64,000 nt of DNA from Thalassococcus arenae (GTDB taxonomy: Bacteria; Pseudomonadota; Alphaproteobacteria; Rhodobacterales; Rhodobacteraceae). Below, in pieces: positions 15,761 through 23,122 of this stretch. Position 1 is the stretch's first letter. Each line of letters begins with the position of its first letter. The notes under the pieces were generated by a model. That model was not told the origin of the DNA. It ran no database searches and saw only the letters and a list, made by a program, of their open reading frames with translations. A program made the translations under genes and the position numbers. The DNA lies in NCBI RefSeq assembly GCF_019104745.1, contig NZ_JAHRWL010000001.1:620001-684000 (forward strand), written 5' to 3'.

Positions 15761-16191
15761 GCCGCCCCGCGCCGTCGCCGCGCGGCGCCTACACGGCGTT
15801 CCGCGTTCTGCCCACCCGGTGGGACGACAACGACGCCTACGGGCACATGAACAACGCCACCTACTACGCGCTGTTCGACACCGCGATCAGCCTCTGGCAG
15901 ATGGAAAACGGCGTGCCCATCACCGGGCCGCAGGCGAACCGGTTTCTGGTCGTCGAATCCGGCTGCCGCTATCACGCCGAAACCGGGTTTCCCGATACCA
16001 TCCATGCCGGGTTGCGGCTGGGCCATCTGGGCCAAAGCTCGATCCGGCTCGAGGTCGGACTGTTCGCAAACGACGCGGCCATCGCCTGCGCCGAAGGGTT
16101 CTTCGCACAGGTTCTGACCGGCGATGACGGCCGGCCGCGCCCGATACCGCAAGCCGTCCGGTCGATTTTCGAGACGCTTCGGATCGCCTAG
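15757..16191 (+). CDS. Acyl-CoA thioesterase, 4HBT (hotdog) family
   Basis: A 144-residue hotdog-fold protein. The signature VLPTRWDDNDAYGHMNNATYYALFDTAI (residues 16-43) matches the 4-hydroxybenzoyl-CoA thioesterase/YbgC-like family, with the conserved catalytic Asp in the WDDNDAYGHMNN segment. It hydrolyses an acyl-CoA, but the chain is unknown. It starts within the stop of the TIGR02186 gene. Its own stop (TAG) overlaps that of the converging LacI gene by four bases, leaving no room for a terminator between the two. Confidence 0.86.
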   Translation: MSRPAPSPRGAYTAFRVLPTRWDDNDAYGHMNNATYYALFDTAISLWQMENGVPITGPQANRFLVVESGCRYHAETGFPDTIHAGLRLGHLGQSSIRLEVGLFANDAAIACAEGFFAQVLTGDDGRPRPIPQAVRSIFETLRIA

Positions 16192-17213
16192 CCCCGGCGC
16201 CCCAGCGAGGCGCGCAATCGAAGCGCGCTTTGCAGTTCGTGCGAAACGCCTTCGCCCTTGGTTTCGACCATGCGCACCAGTTCCCGGGCGGCCAGGCTGC
16301 CCATCTGCCGATGCGGCACGTGCACGGTGGTCAGTTGCGGGGTCACCAGCCGTGCCAGTTCGATGTCGTCGAAGCCGGTAATCGACACCTCTTCAGGCAC
16401 GGCGATCCCCATCGCGCGGGCCTGCTGCATGGCGCCGGCGGCCAGCACGTCGTTCACGCACATCACCACCGTCGGCCGGTCGCAGGCCTGCATCAGCGTG
16501 GCGAAGGCCCGGGCACCGTTGTCGATGTCATAGGCGGTCTCGATGACCGGCAGGGCGTGCGGGTCCAGCCCGTTCTCTTGCAGGACGCCGCGGATGCCGG
16601 CCAGGCGCTCGGAGGCCCGGTCGTTGCCGCGCAGGATGCCCGAGATCACCGCGATGGCGGTATGCCCGTGCGCCAGCACCGCACGGGTCAGCGCCGCCAT
16701 GGCACCCCGGTTGTCGAATCCCACGGCGGGGTGCGGGTTCCCGGTCTGATGGGCCCAGGCCAACAGGACCGGCACGCGGCGGCTGCGCAGGAAATCGTAG
16801 ATCTCGGGATCCCGCTCGTAGCCGATCAGCAACAGCCCGTCGGCGCCGCGCGCCACCAGCGTCCTGATCTGTTCCGCTTCGCGGTCGGGGCGATAGGCGG
16901 TGCTGGAGACGAGCAAGGTGTAGCCCTTGTCGTGCAGCGTTTCCTGAAACGCCTGCAAGCCGCGTGCGAAGATCGCGTTTTCCATCGTCGGAATGATGGC
17001 GCCGATGGTGAATGTGCGCTTGGCCGCCAGCGCGCGGGCCCCGAAATTCGGCGTGTAACCCAGCGTTTCGACAGCGCGCATGACCCTTTCACGCGTCGCC
17101 CCGGAGACTTTTCCCGACGTGTTCAGACACCGCGACACCGTGGCCGTGGACACGCCCGCCGCGCGCGCCACGTCGGTCAGCGTCGGAAAGCTCTGACGGT
17201 CTGGAAGGTCCAC
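16188..17213 (-). CDS. LacI family transcriptional regulator of the DHPS operon (predicted)
   Basis: A 341-residue regulator. The helix-turn-helix TLTDVARAAGVSTATVSRCLN (about residues 11-31) with hinge GYTPNFGARALA is followed by a periplasmic-binding-protein-like sensor domain (TIGAIIPTMENAIFARGLQAFQ to VTTVHVPHRQMGSLAARELV). Start: the frame is open upstream to 17294, but that would place coding sequence over its own operator. GTG at 17213 is preceded by AAGGAGGG (17219-17226) at ideal spacing and gives the normal LacI N-terminus. It faces the hps-com operon across two LacI-type operators, so it probably represses that operon and itself, with DHPS or a breakdown product as inducer (inferred). 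Confidence 0.88.
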   Translation of the reverse strand: MDLPDRQSFPTLTDVARAAGVSTATVSRCLNTSGKVSGATRERVMRAVETLGYTPNFGARALAAKRTFTIGAIIPTMENAIFARGLQAFQETLHDKGYTLLVSSTAYRPDREAEQIRTLVARGADGLLLIGYERDPEIYDFLRSRRVPVLLAWAHQTGNPHPAVGFDNRGAMAALTRAVLAHGHTAIAVISGILRGNDRASERLAGIRGVLQENGLDPHALPVIETAYDIDNGARAFATLMQACDRPTVVMCVNDVLAAGAMQQARAMGIAVPEEVSITGFDDIELARLVTPQLTTVHVPHRQMGSLAARELVRMVETKGEGVSHELQSALRLRASLGRRG

Positions 17214-17218
17214 GATTG

Positions 17219-17226
17219 CCCTCCTT
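17219..17226 (-). promoter_or_regulatory. Ribosome-binding site that fixes the LacI start
   Basis: AAGGAGGG on the minus strand, five bases before GTG 17213. No comparable site precedes the upstream alternatives (ATG 17273, GTG 17294). Confidence 0.8.
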
Positions 17227-17279
17227 GTGGGAATTCGAACGGCGTCTTTCACGAAAACCGAATGTACGCCCATCGATAG

Positions 17280-17293
17280 TGTAAGCGCTTGCA
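17280..17293. promoter_or_regulatory. LacI-family operator 1
   Basis: TGTAAGCGCTTGCA fits the LacI/GalR-family pattern TGnAAnCGnTTnCA at every fixed position, with one mismatch in its dyad symmetry. It lies 67 bases before the regulator's start codon. Confidence 0.85.
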
Positions 17294-17302
17294 CGAATCA
17301 AA

Positions 17303-17316
17303 TGTAAACGCTTACA
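17303..17316. promoter_or_regulatory. LacI-family operator 2
   Basis: TGTAAACGCTTACA fits TGnAAnCGnTTnCA and is nearly symmetric. Its centre is 23 bp from that of operator 1, about two helical turns, which would put two dimers on a similar face of the DNA. It lies about 127 bases before hpsN. Confidence 0.87.
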
Positions 17317-17442
17317 GAATGGGGGCCAGCCTGCTGCCTGCCCTGCCCGGTCTCCTTCGCCGAGGCGCCGACGGCGCCATCGCCGGACCCGCGGCGGCCG
17401 CCGGCGTGAGCGGCTTGACGTTCCAACCGGAGGCCAGATCCA

Positions 17443-18750
17443 ATGACCCGCGACTATCTCAAGAAAGCGACGCTGACGTCGAAATCGGACGCCTCCGAAG
17501 TGCACGAGACGGTTGTGAACATCCTGGCCGATATCGAGGCGGGCGGTGACGCCAAGGCTCTGGAATACGCCGCCAAGTTCGACCGCTACACCGGCAACGT
17601 GATGTTGACGCCCGAAGAAATCGAGGCCGCCAGCGCGCTGGTGCCGGACAAGCTCAAGGCCGACATCCGGTTTGCGCATGACAACGTCAAACGCTTTGCC
17701 GAGATGCAGAAATCGACCGTCGCCAATGTCGAGATGGAAATCTCGCCCGGCTTCGTGGCGGGGCAAAAAGCCATCCCGGTGGACGCCGCGGGCTGTTATG
17801 TGCCCGGCGGGCGCTACAGCCATATCGCCAGCGCGATCATGACCGTTACCACCGCCAAGGTCGCCGGCTGCAAGCACATCACCGCCTGTTCGCCGCCGCG
17901 TCCCGATGTCGGCGTGGCCCCCGCGATCGTCTATGCCGCGCATATCTGCGGCGCCGACAAGATCATGGCGATGGGCGGGGTGCAGGGCGTCGCGGCGATG
18001 ACCTTCGGCCTGTTCGGCCTGCCCAAGGCGAACATCCTCGTCGGTCCCGGCAACCAGTTCGTGGCCGAGGCCAAGCGCATCCTGTTCGGCCGCGTCGGCA
18101 TCGACATGATCGCGGGTCCGACCGACAGCCTGATCCTGGCCGACAAGACCGCCGATCCGCATATCGTCGCCACCGATCTGGTCAGCCAGGCCGAGCACGG
18201 CTACAACTCGCCGGTCTGGCTGGTCACCGACGACCGCGCCCTGGCCGAGGACGTGATGGACCGCGTGCCCGCCCTGATCGCCGACCTGCCGGATGTGAAT
18301 CGCGACAACGCCGCCGCCGCCTGGCGCGACTATGCCGAAGTGATCCTGTGCGCCGACCGCGAGGAGATGGCCGCGACCTCGGACGCCTATGCGCCGGAAC
18401 ACCTGACCGTGCAGGCTGCCGACCTGGATTGGTGGCTCGACCGGCTGACCTGCTACGGTTCGCTGTTCCTGGGCGAGGAAACCACCGTATCCTACGGCGA
18501 CAAGGCGTCGGGCACCAACCACGTGCTGCCCACATCGGGCGCGGCGGGCTATACCGGCGGGCTGAGCGTGCACAAATACATGAAGATCGTGACTTGGCAG
18601 CGCACCACGCCCGAGGCATCGCGCGACGTCGCCATCGCCACCGCGCGGATCTCGCGGCTCGAGGGGATGGAGGGCCATGCCCGCGCCGCCGATGTGCGTC
18701 TGGCCAAGTATTTCCCGGGCGAGAATTTCGACCTCAGCGCCGATGCATGA
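17443..18750 (+). CDS. hpsN: Sulfopropanediol 3-dehydrogenase HpsN (HisD-like)
   Basis: A 435-residue zinc- and NAD-dependent dehydrogenase of the histidinol dehydrogenase superfamily, predicted to oxidise (R)-2,3-dihydroxypropane-1-sulfonate at C3 in two steps to (R)-sulfolactate. HisD-like catalytic residues are visible: YVPGGRYSH, VGPGNQFVAEAK, the Gln/His metal pair in SQAEHGYNS, and the EH pair in YAPEHL. The C-terminal SGTNHVLPT...GGLSVHKYMK differs from true HisD and matches the HpsN group. This is not the biosynthetic hisD: the real his genes are near 55 kb and the neighbours here are hpsO, hpsP and comDE. ATG 17443 has GGAGG upstream. It overlaps hpsO by eight bases. Confidence 0.88.
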   Translation: MTRDYLKKATLTSKSDASEVHETVVNILADIEAGGDAKALEYAAKFDRYTGNVMLTPEEIEAASALVPDKLKADIRFAHDNVKRFAEMQKSTVANVEMEISPGFVAGQKAIPVDAAGCYVPGGRYSHIASAIMTVTTAKVAGCKHITACSPPRPDVGVAPAIVYAAHICGADKIMAMGGVQGVAAMTFGLFGLPKANILVGPGNQFVAEAKRILFGRVGIDMIAGPTDSLILADKTADPHIVATDLVSQAEHGYNSPVWLVTDDRALAEDVMDRVPALIADLPDVNRDNAAAAWRDYAEVILCADREEMAATSDAYAPEHLTVQAADLDWWLDRLTCYGSLFLGEETTVSYGDKASGTNHVLPTSGAAGYTGGLSVHKYMKIVTWQRTTPEASRDVAIATARISRLEGMEGHARAADVRLAKYFPGENFDLSADA

Positions 18751-19504
18751 CCCGCGCGCCCTGTTCGACCTGACCGGCAGGGTGGCCTGCGTCACCGGCG
18801 CCAGCTCCGGGCTGGGCCGCCGCGCCGCGCTGACGCTGGCCGCCGCCGGGGCAAGGGTGGTCGGCGTGGCGCGGCGCGGCGATGCGCTGGCCGACCTGGC
18901 GGACGAGATCGGCCCGGACGGCGCCGCTGTGACCGGCGACGTGGTCGACCGTGCCGGTATCGCGGCGCTGGCCGCGGACATCGCCGCGCCGTTCGGCGCC
19001 CCGGATATCGTTGTCCACGCGGCGGGCGTGAACACGCGGCAAGCGGCCGATGATGTCACCCCCGACGGCTGGGACCGGACCCTGGCGCTGAACCTGTCGG
19101 CGCCGTTTTTCCTGTCGCAGGCGCTGGTGCCGGCGATGAGGGGCAAAGGCTGGGGCCGGATCGTGACCTTCGCCAGTCTTCAGACCACACGCGCCTTTCC
19201 CGGCGGCATCGCCTATGGGGCCAGCAAGGGCGGCATCGGTCAGCTCACCCGCGCGATGGCCGAAGCCTGGTCGCCCCACGGCATCACCGCCAACGCCATC
19301 GGCCCGGGGTTCTTTCCCACCGAACTGACCCGGGCGGTGTTCGACGACCCGGCGCGCGCGGCCCGTAACGCCGCGCAGACCTGCATCGGGCGCAATGGCG
19401 CGCTGGCCGATATCGACGGGCCGATCCTGTTCCTGTGCTCGGACGCCTCGGCCTATGTCACCGGGCAGATCCTGATGGTCGACGGGGGGTTCACCGCGAA
19501 ATGA
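18743..19504 (+). CDS. hpsO: Short-chain dehydrogenase, DHPS 2-dehydrogenase type (HpsO-like)
   Basis: A 253-residue SDR: NAD-binding TGASSGLG (about residues 17-24), VHAAGVN in place of NNAG, catalytic Ser in TFASLQTT, and YGASKGG supplying Tyr and Lys. In the DHPS pathway HpsO and HpsP are thought to interconvert (R)- and (S)-DHPS through the 2-keto compound so that both enantiomers reach HpsN. ATG 18743 starts inside hpsN; upstream codons in this frame encode only an implausible extension. The stop overlaps hpsP (ATGA). The HpsO label rests on operon context; SDR sequence alone does not identify the substrate. Confidence 0.8.
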   Translation: MHDPRALFDLTGRVACVTGASSGLGRRAALTLAAAGARVVGVARRGDALADLADEIGPDGAAVTGDVVDRAGIAALAADIAAPFGAPDIVVHAAGVNTRQAADDVTPDGWDRTLALNLSAPFFLSQALVPAMRGKGWGRIVTFASLQTTRAFPGGIAYGASKGGIGQLTRAMAEAWSPHGITANAIGPGFFPTELTRAVFDDPARAARNAAQTCIGRNGALADIDGPILFLCSDASAYVTGQILMVDGGFTAK

Positions 19505-20481
19505 AGGCGCTGATTTATGACGGGGTCGAAACCCTGGGTTTTCGCGACGCCCCCGACCCAAAGCCCGCCGCCGGCGAACACCTGATCCGGGTCGAGGCGG
19601 TGGGCATCTGCGGGTCCGACATGCATGCCTATCTGGGCCATGATGCCCGCCGTCCCGCACCGCTGATCCTGGGCCACGAGGCGGCCGGGACGATCATCGG
19701 CGGCGACCGCGACGGCGAGCGGGTTACGCTCAACCCGCTGGTCACCTGCCTGACCTGCCCCGCCTGCCTGGCGGGCCGGGAAAACCTGTGCCCCAGCCGC
19801 CAGATCATCTCGATGCCGCCGCGCGAAGGCGCGTTTGCGCAATTCGTGTCGATGCCGGGCCGCAACCTGGTCGCTATGCCCGACGGCGTGTCGTTCGAGA
19901 CCGCCGCGCTGGCCGAACCACTGGCGGTCAGCTGGCACGCCGTGCGCTTGGCGCTGGCCGCGCTGCACCCGTCGATGGAGCGCCGCGCGCTGGTCATCGG
20001 CGGCGGCGCGATCGGGCTGGCCGCGGCATTGGCGCTGACCGCGCAGGGGGTGACCGACGTCACCATCGCCGAACCCAGCGCGGCGCGCCGGGCCTTCCTG
20101 TCCGACCGTTGCGGGCAGCGCGCCGTCGACAAGGCCGAGGGCGCCTGGCCGCTGGTCATCGACGCGGTGGGCTATGCCGCGACCCGCGCGCTGGCCAGTG
20201 CCGCCGCCGCGCCGGGTGGCGTGATCGCCCATGTCGGGCTGGGCGAGGATACCGGCGGACTGGATATCCGCCGGATGACGCTGCAGGAGATCACGTTCAT
20301 CGGCACCTACACCTACACCGCGCAGGATTTCCGCGATACCGCACAGGCGATCTTCGACGGCCGCTTGGGGCCGCTCGACTGGACCGAACAGCGCCCGCTG
20401 GCCGAGGGGTCTGCGGCCTTCCGCGATCTCAGGGCTGGCACTGTCGCCGCGCCCAAGATCATCCTGTTGCCGCAGACCTAG
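19501..20481 (+). CDS. hpsP: Zinc-dependent alcohol dehydrogenase, DHPS dehydrogenase type (HpsP-like)
   Basis: A 326-residue medium-chain dehydrogenase. Catalytic-zinc residues are in GICGSDMH (Cys about 38) and GHEAAG. The structural-zinc loop TCLTCPACLAGRENLC holds four Cys. The Rossmann motif is GGGAIGLAAALALTAQGV (about 163-180). The protein is slightly shorter than the usual 340-350 residues, mostly in the cofactor domain. It begins in the stop of hpsO and is followed by a 29-base gap to the stress-protein gene. By context it is the second DHPS 2-dehydrogenase; sequence alone would equally allow a sorbitol or threonine dehydrogenase-like enzyme. Confidence 0.78.
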   Translation: MKALIYDGVETLGFRDAPDPKPAAGEHLIRVEAVGICGSDMHAYLGHDARRPAPLILGHEAAGTIIGGDRDGERVTLNPLVTCLTCPACLAGRENLCPSRQIISMPPREGAFAQFVSMPGRNLVAMPDGVSFETAALAEPLAVSWHAVRLALAALHPSMERRALVIGGGAIGLAAALALTAQGVTDVTIAEPSAARRAFLSDRCGQRAVDKAEGAWPLVIDAVGYAATRALASAAAAPGGVIAHVGLGEDTGGLDIRRMTLQEITFIGTYTYTAQDFRDTAQAIFDGRLGPLDWTEQRPLAEGSAAFRDLRAGTVAAPKIILLPQT

Positions 20482-20510
20482 CTGGACCCGACCGCGAAAG
20501 GACTCCGACC

Positions 20511-20921
20511 ATGTACAAGAACATCCTCGTCCCGATGGCGCTGGACCACGGCATTTCCCCGCAGACGCTGGCCGTCGCCCGGGTGCTGGCGGGCAGCGAC
20601 GGCCGGATCACGGCGATCCATGTCTACGAAACCCCGCAAGGCACCGCCGCCGCCTATATCGACCAGAGCATGGTCGAGAAACGCTTTGACGAAGCCCGGC
20701 AGATGATCCGGGAAAAGACCCGCGACATCGCCGGAATCAAGACCGATGTCGTCAGCGGCCACACCTATCGCTCGATCGTCGATTACGCCGCCGAGCACGG
20801 CATCGACTGCATCGTCATCGGCTCGCACAAGCCCGGGCTCAGCGATTACCTGCTGGGCTCGACCGCTGCGCGGGTGGTGCGCCACGCGCCCTGCGCGGTG
20901 CATGTCTGCCGCACGTCCTGA
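20511..20921 (+). CDS. Universal stress protein embedded in the DHPS operon
   Basis: A 136-residue single-domain Usp: YKNILVPMALDHG at the N-terminus and the intact ATP-binding signature VIGSHKPGLSDYLLGSTAARVVRHAPCAVHV (about residues 103-133, G-x2-G-x9-GST style). Unlike the Usp at 4155, this copy keeps the nucleotide-binding residues. It sits between hpsP and comD on the same strand with gaps of 29 and 37 bases and its own GAAAGGA site, so it is most simply part of the operon. What a stress protein does in sulfonate breakdown is unknown; sensing of energy or carbonyl stress from sulfolactaldehyde or sulfoacetaldehyde is a guess. Confidence 0.88.
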   Translation: MYKNILVPMALDHGISPQTLAVARVLAGSDGRITAIHVYETPQGTAAAYIDQSMVEKRFDEARQMIREKTRDIAGIKTDVVSGHTYRSIVDYAAEHGIDCIVIGSHKPGLSDYLLGSTAARVVRHAPCAVHVCRTS

Positions 20922-20958
20922 CAGAACCCAACAGCGCCACAACGAAAGGCAGAACGCC

Positions 20959-21465
20959 ATGAACATAGACAAGAAGATCGCGGACGATCTGGTGGCGAAC
21001 GGGGTTTCCTTCGTCACCACGGTGCCGTGCAAGCAGCTGGCCGGGGTGATCGACGAAGTCGACAAGCGCGACGACATCTTTCACATCCCGTCCAACAAGG
21101 AAGACGAAGGCATGGGCCTCTGCGCCGGTGCCTGGATGGGCGGCAAGCGGCCCTGCATCATCATGCAGAACACCGCCATCGGCGTGACGATCAACACGTT
21201 GGCGACGCTGATCCAGTATTACCGGATGCCGTTGCCGATGCTGATCTCGTATCGCGGCGAACTGCGCGAACCCGTCGCCTGCCAGGTGGAAATGGCGGTG
21301 CACACCAAGGCGTTGCTGGCGCAGATGCACATCCCCACCTACCACTTCCACTGGCAAAAGGATGTCGAGGAATTCGACAACATCCTGAAATACACCTTCA
21401 TGTGCAACAAGCCCGTGGCGATCCTGACCGACGCCAATTTCTGGGGAGGCTATGGCGACCAATGA
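20959..21465 (+). CDS. comD: Sulfopyruvate decarboxylase alpha subunit (ComD)
   Basis: A 168-residue subunit corresponding to the N-terminal (PYR) domain of thiamine diphosphate enzymes. The conserved Glu of the PYR domain is expected in HIPSNKEDEGMGLCAGAWMGGKRPCIIMQNTAIG, the stretch typical of ComD. With ComE it converts 3-sulfopyruvate to sulfoacetaldehyde and CO2. ComDE is also known from coenzyme M synthesis in methanogens and from bacterial sulfolactate catabolism; the latter fits here. It overlaps comE by four bases (ATGA). Confidence 0.9.
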   Translation: MNIDKKIADDLVANGVSFVTTVPCKQLAGVIDEVDKRDDIFHIPSNKEDEGMGLCAGAWMGGKRPCIIMQNTAIGVTINTLATLIQYYRMPLPMLISYRGELREPVACQVEMAVHTKALLAQMHIPTYHFHWQKDVEEFDNILKYTFMCNKPVAILTDANFWGGYGDQ

Positions 21466-22016
21466 TCCGTTCCGAAATTCTCAAGGACATCGCCCCGATC
21501 CTCAAGGACCAGCTGATCGTCTGCAACATCGGCATTCCCAGCCAGGAACTGCACGCGATCATGGACCAGCCGAGCAATTTCTACATGCTGGGAACGATGG
21601 GGCTGGCCTCGTCCATCGGGCTGGGGCTGGCGCTGGCGCAGCCCAAGACGGTAATCGCCATCGACGGTGACGGCTCGGTCCTGACCAATCTCGGCACCCT
21701 GCCGACCATCGGCAACAACTGCCCGCCGAACTACATCCTGATGATCATCGACAACGGCTCCTACGGCTCGACCGGCGACCAGCCCACCTATACCGGGCGC
21801 AAGACCGACCTGGCGGGCATGGCCCGCGCCGCGGGCTGCGACAACGTGGTCGAGGTAAGGGACGTCGACACCGGCAAGGCGCTGCAGGCGGCCATCGACG
21901 CGCAGGTCGGCACGGTGATGATCGTGAAATGCGACAGTGGCAACGCCAAGATGCCGGTCATCACCATGGACCCGGTGGTCATCCGAGACCGCTTCATGAA
22001 GGCCGTCGCCTCCTGA
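21462..22016 (+). CDS. comE: Sulfopyruvate decarboxylase beta subunit (ComE)
   Basis: A 184-residue subunit corresponding to the C-terminal (PP) domain of thiamine diphosphate enzymes. The cofactor motif starts at IAIDGDGSVLTNLGTLPTIGNN and ends with MIIDNGSYGSTGDQPTYTG: the GDG-x(25-30)-N signature that binds Mg2+ and the diphosphate. Together with ComD it gives a complete split decarboxylase. The stop shares one base with the start of the downstream oxidase gene (TGATG), showing tight coupling. Confidence 0.91.
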   Translation: MIRSEILKDIAPILKDQLIVCNIGIPSQELHAIMDQPSNFYMLGTMGLASSIGLGLALAQPKTVIAIDGDGSVLTNLGTLPTIGNNCPPNYILMIIDNGSYGSTGDQPTYTGRKTDLAGMARAAGCDNVVEVRDVDTGKALQAAIDAQVGTVMIVKCDSGNAKMPVITMDPVVIRDRFMKAVAS

Positions 22017-23119
22017 TGGGGCGCGCCGCGCGCATCCATTCTGCCGAAACCGCCCGGCAGATCGCGCGGCGCCGCCTTCCCTGGATGGTCTTCGACTATA
22101 TCGACGGCGCGGCGGGCAACGAGGCCGGCGCGCGCCGCAACCGGCAGGCGCTGGACGACATCTGCCTGGCACCCCGCATCCTGAAAGATGTCAGCGACCG
22201 CGACCTGGGCACCACGCTGTTCGGCCAGCGCACCGGGCGGCCCTTCGGCATCGCGCCGATGGGCATGTGCAACCTGTCCGGCCCGGGCGCCGACCTGATG
22301 CTGGCGCGAATGGCGGCCCGCCACGCGGTGCCGCTGGGTGTGTCCACCGTCGCCTCGACACCGCTGGAAACGCTGATCGACGCCGCACAGGGCCATGCCT
22401 GGTTCCAGCTGTATTTCAGCGGCGACGGATCGGGCACGATCAAGCTGGCCAACCGCGCGCAGGATGCCGGCTATGACGTGCTGGTCCTCACCGTCGATGT
22501 CCCCGAGGTCGGCCGGCGCCCGCGCGAACTGGTGCACGGCTTCACCATGCCGTTCCGGATCGGGCCGCGGCAGTTCCTCGACTTCGCGCTGCACCCTTTC
22601 TGGTCGCTGTCGACGCTGGCCGCCGGACGCCCGCAGATGGCCAATACGCTGATGCCGGGTTACGAATTCGACCGCACCGAAAGCCGGGCGCGCGCCGACT
22701 GGGCGACGCTGGCGCGGCTGCGCGCGATGTGGAAGGGCAAGCTGGTGGTCAAGGGCGTGCTGGATGCCGATGACGCCAAGCGCCTCAAGGCCGAGGGCGT
22801 CGACGCCGTTCAGGTGTCGAACCACGGCGCGCGGCAGTTGGAAAGCGCGCCGTCGCCGATCGAGGTATTGCCCGCGATCCGCGAGGCGGTGGGCGCCGAA
22901 TACCCGCTGTTTCTGGACAGCGGGTTGCGCTCGGGCGAAGACGTGCTCAAGGCGCTGAGCCGCGGCGCGGATTTCTGTTTCTTCGGCCGGGTCTGGCAAT
23001 TCGCCATCGCCGCGGCGGGCGAAGAGGGGCTGAACCGGATGTTCGATGTGCTGAGCAGCGAGCTGAGCATCGCCATGGCCCAGACCGGGCTGACCCGTGT
23101 CATGGATGCCCGGGCCTGA
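22016..23119 (+). CDS. slcD: FMN-dependent alpha-hydroxy-acid dehydrogenase, probable sulfolactate dehydrogenase (SlcD type)
   Basis: A 367-residue member of the glycolate oxidase/L-lactate dehydrogenase (LldD) family. Visible are WMVFDYIDGAAGNE (the N-terminal active-site Tyr), PFGIAPMGMCNL (FMN site), the catalytic His in QVSNHGARQLESAPS, and the phosphate-binding LDSGLRSGEDVLKAL. By position it should supply the missing step, oxidation of sulfolactate (from HpsN) to sulfopyruvate (for ComDE), feeding electrons to quinone or cytochrome as LldD-type enzymes do. An ordinary lactate or mandelate dehydrogenase would look alike, so the sulfolactate role is inferred from the operon. Last gene of the operon, converging on uvrC with a three-base gap. 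Confidence 0.82.
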   Translation: MGRAARIHSAETARQIARRRLPWMVFDYIDGAAGNEAGARRNRQALDDICLAPRILKDVSDRDLGTTLFGQRTGRPFGIAPMGMCNLSGPGADLMLARMAARHAVPLGVSTVASTPLETLIDAAQGHAWFQLYFSGDGSGTIKLANRAQDAGYDVLVLTVDVPEVGRRPRELVHGFTMPFRIGPRQFLDFALHPFWSLSTLAAGRPQMANTLMPGYEFDRTESRARADWATLARLRAMWKGKLVVKGVLDADDAKRLKAEGVDAVQVSNHGARQLESAPSPIEVLPAIREAVGAEYPLFLDSGLRSGEDVLKALSRGADFCFFGRVWQFAIAAAGEEGLNRMFDVLSSELSIAMAQTGLTRVMDARA

Positions 23120-23122
23120 CGC

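Noticed and set aside
17214-17294. Longer N-terminus for the LacI regulator (start at 17294 or 17273)
   Set aside because: It overlaps operator 1, lacks a ribosome-binding site, and adds a non-LacI segment; GTG 17213 has an ideal AAGGAGGG.
17443-18750. Biosynthetic histidinol dehydrogenase (hisD)
   Set aside because: The neighbours are DHPS and sulfopyruvate genes, not his genes, and the C-terminal SVHKYMK block fits HpsN.
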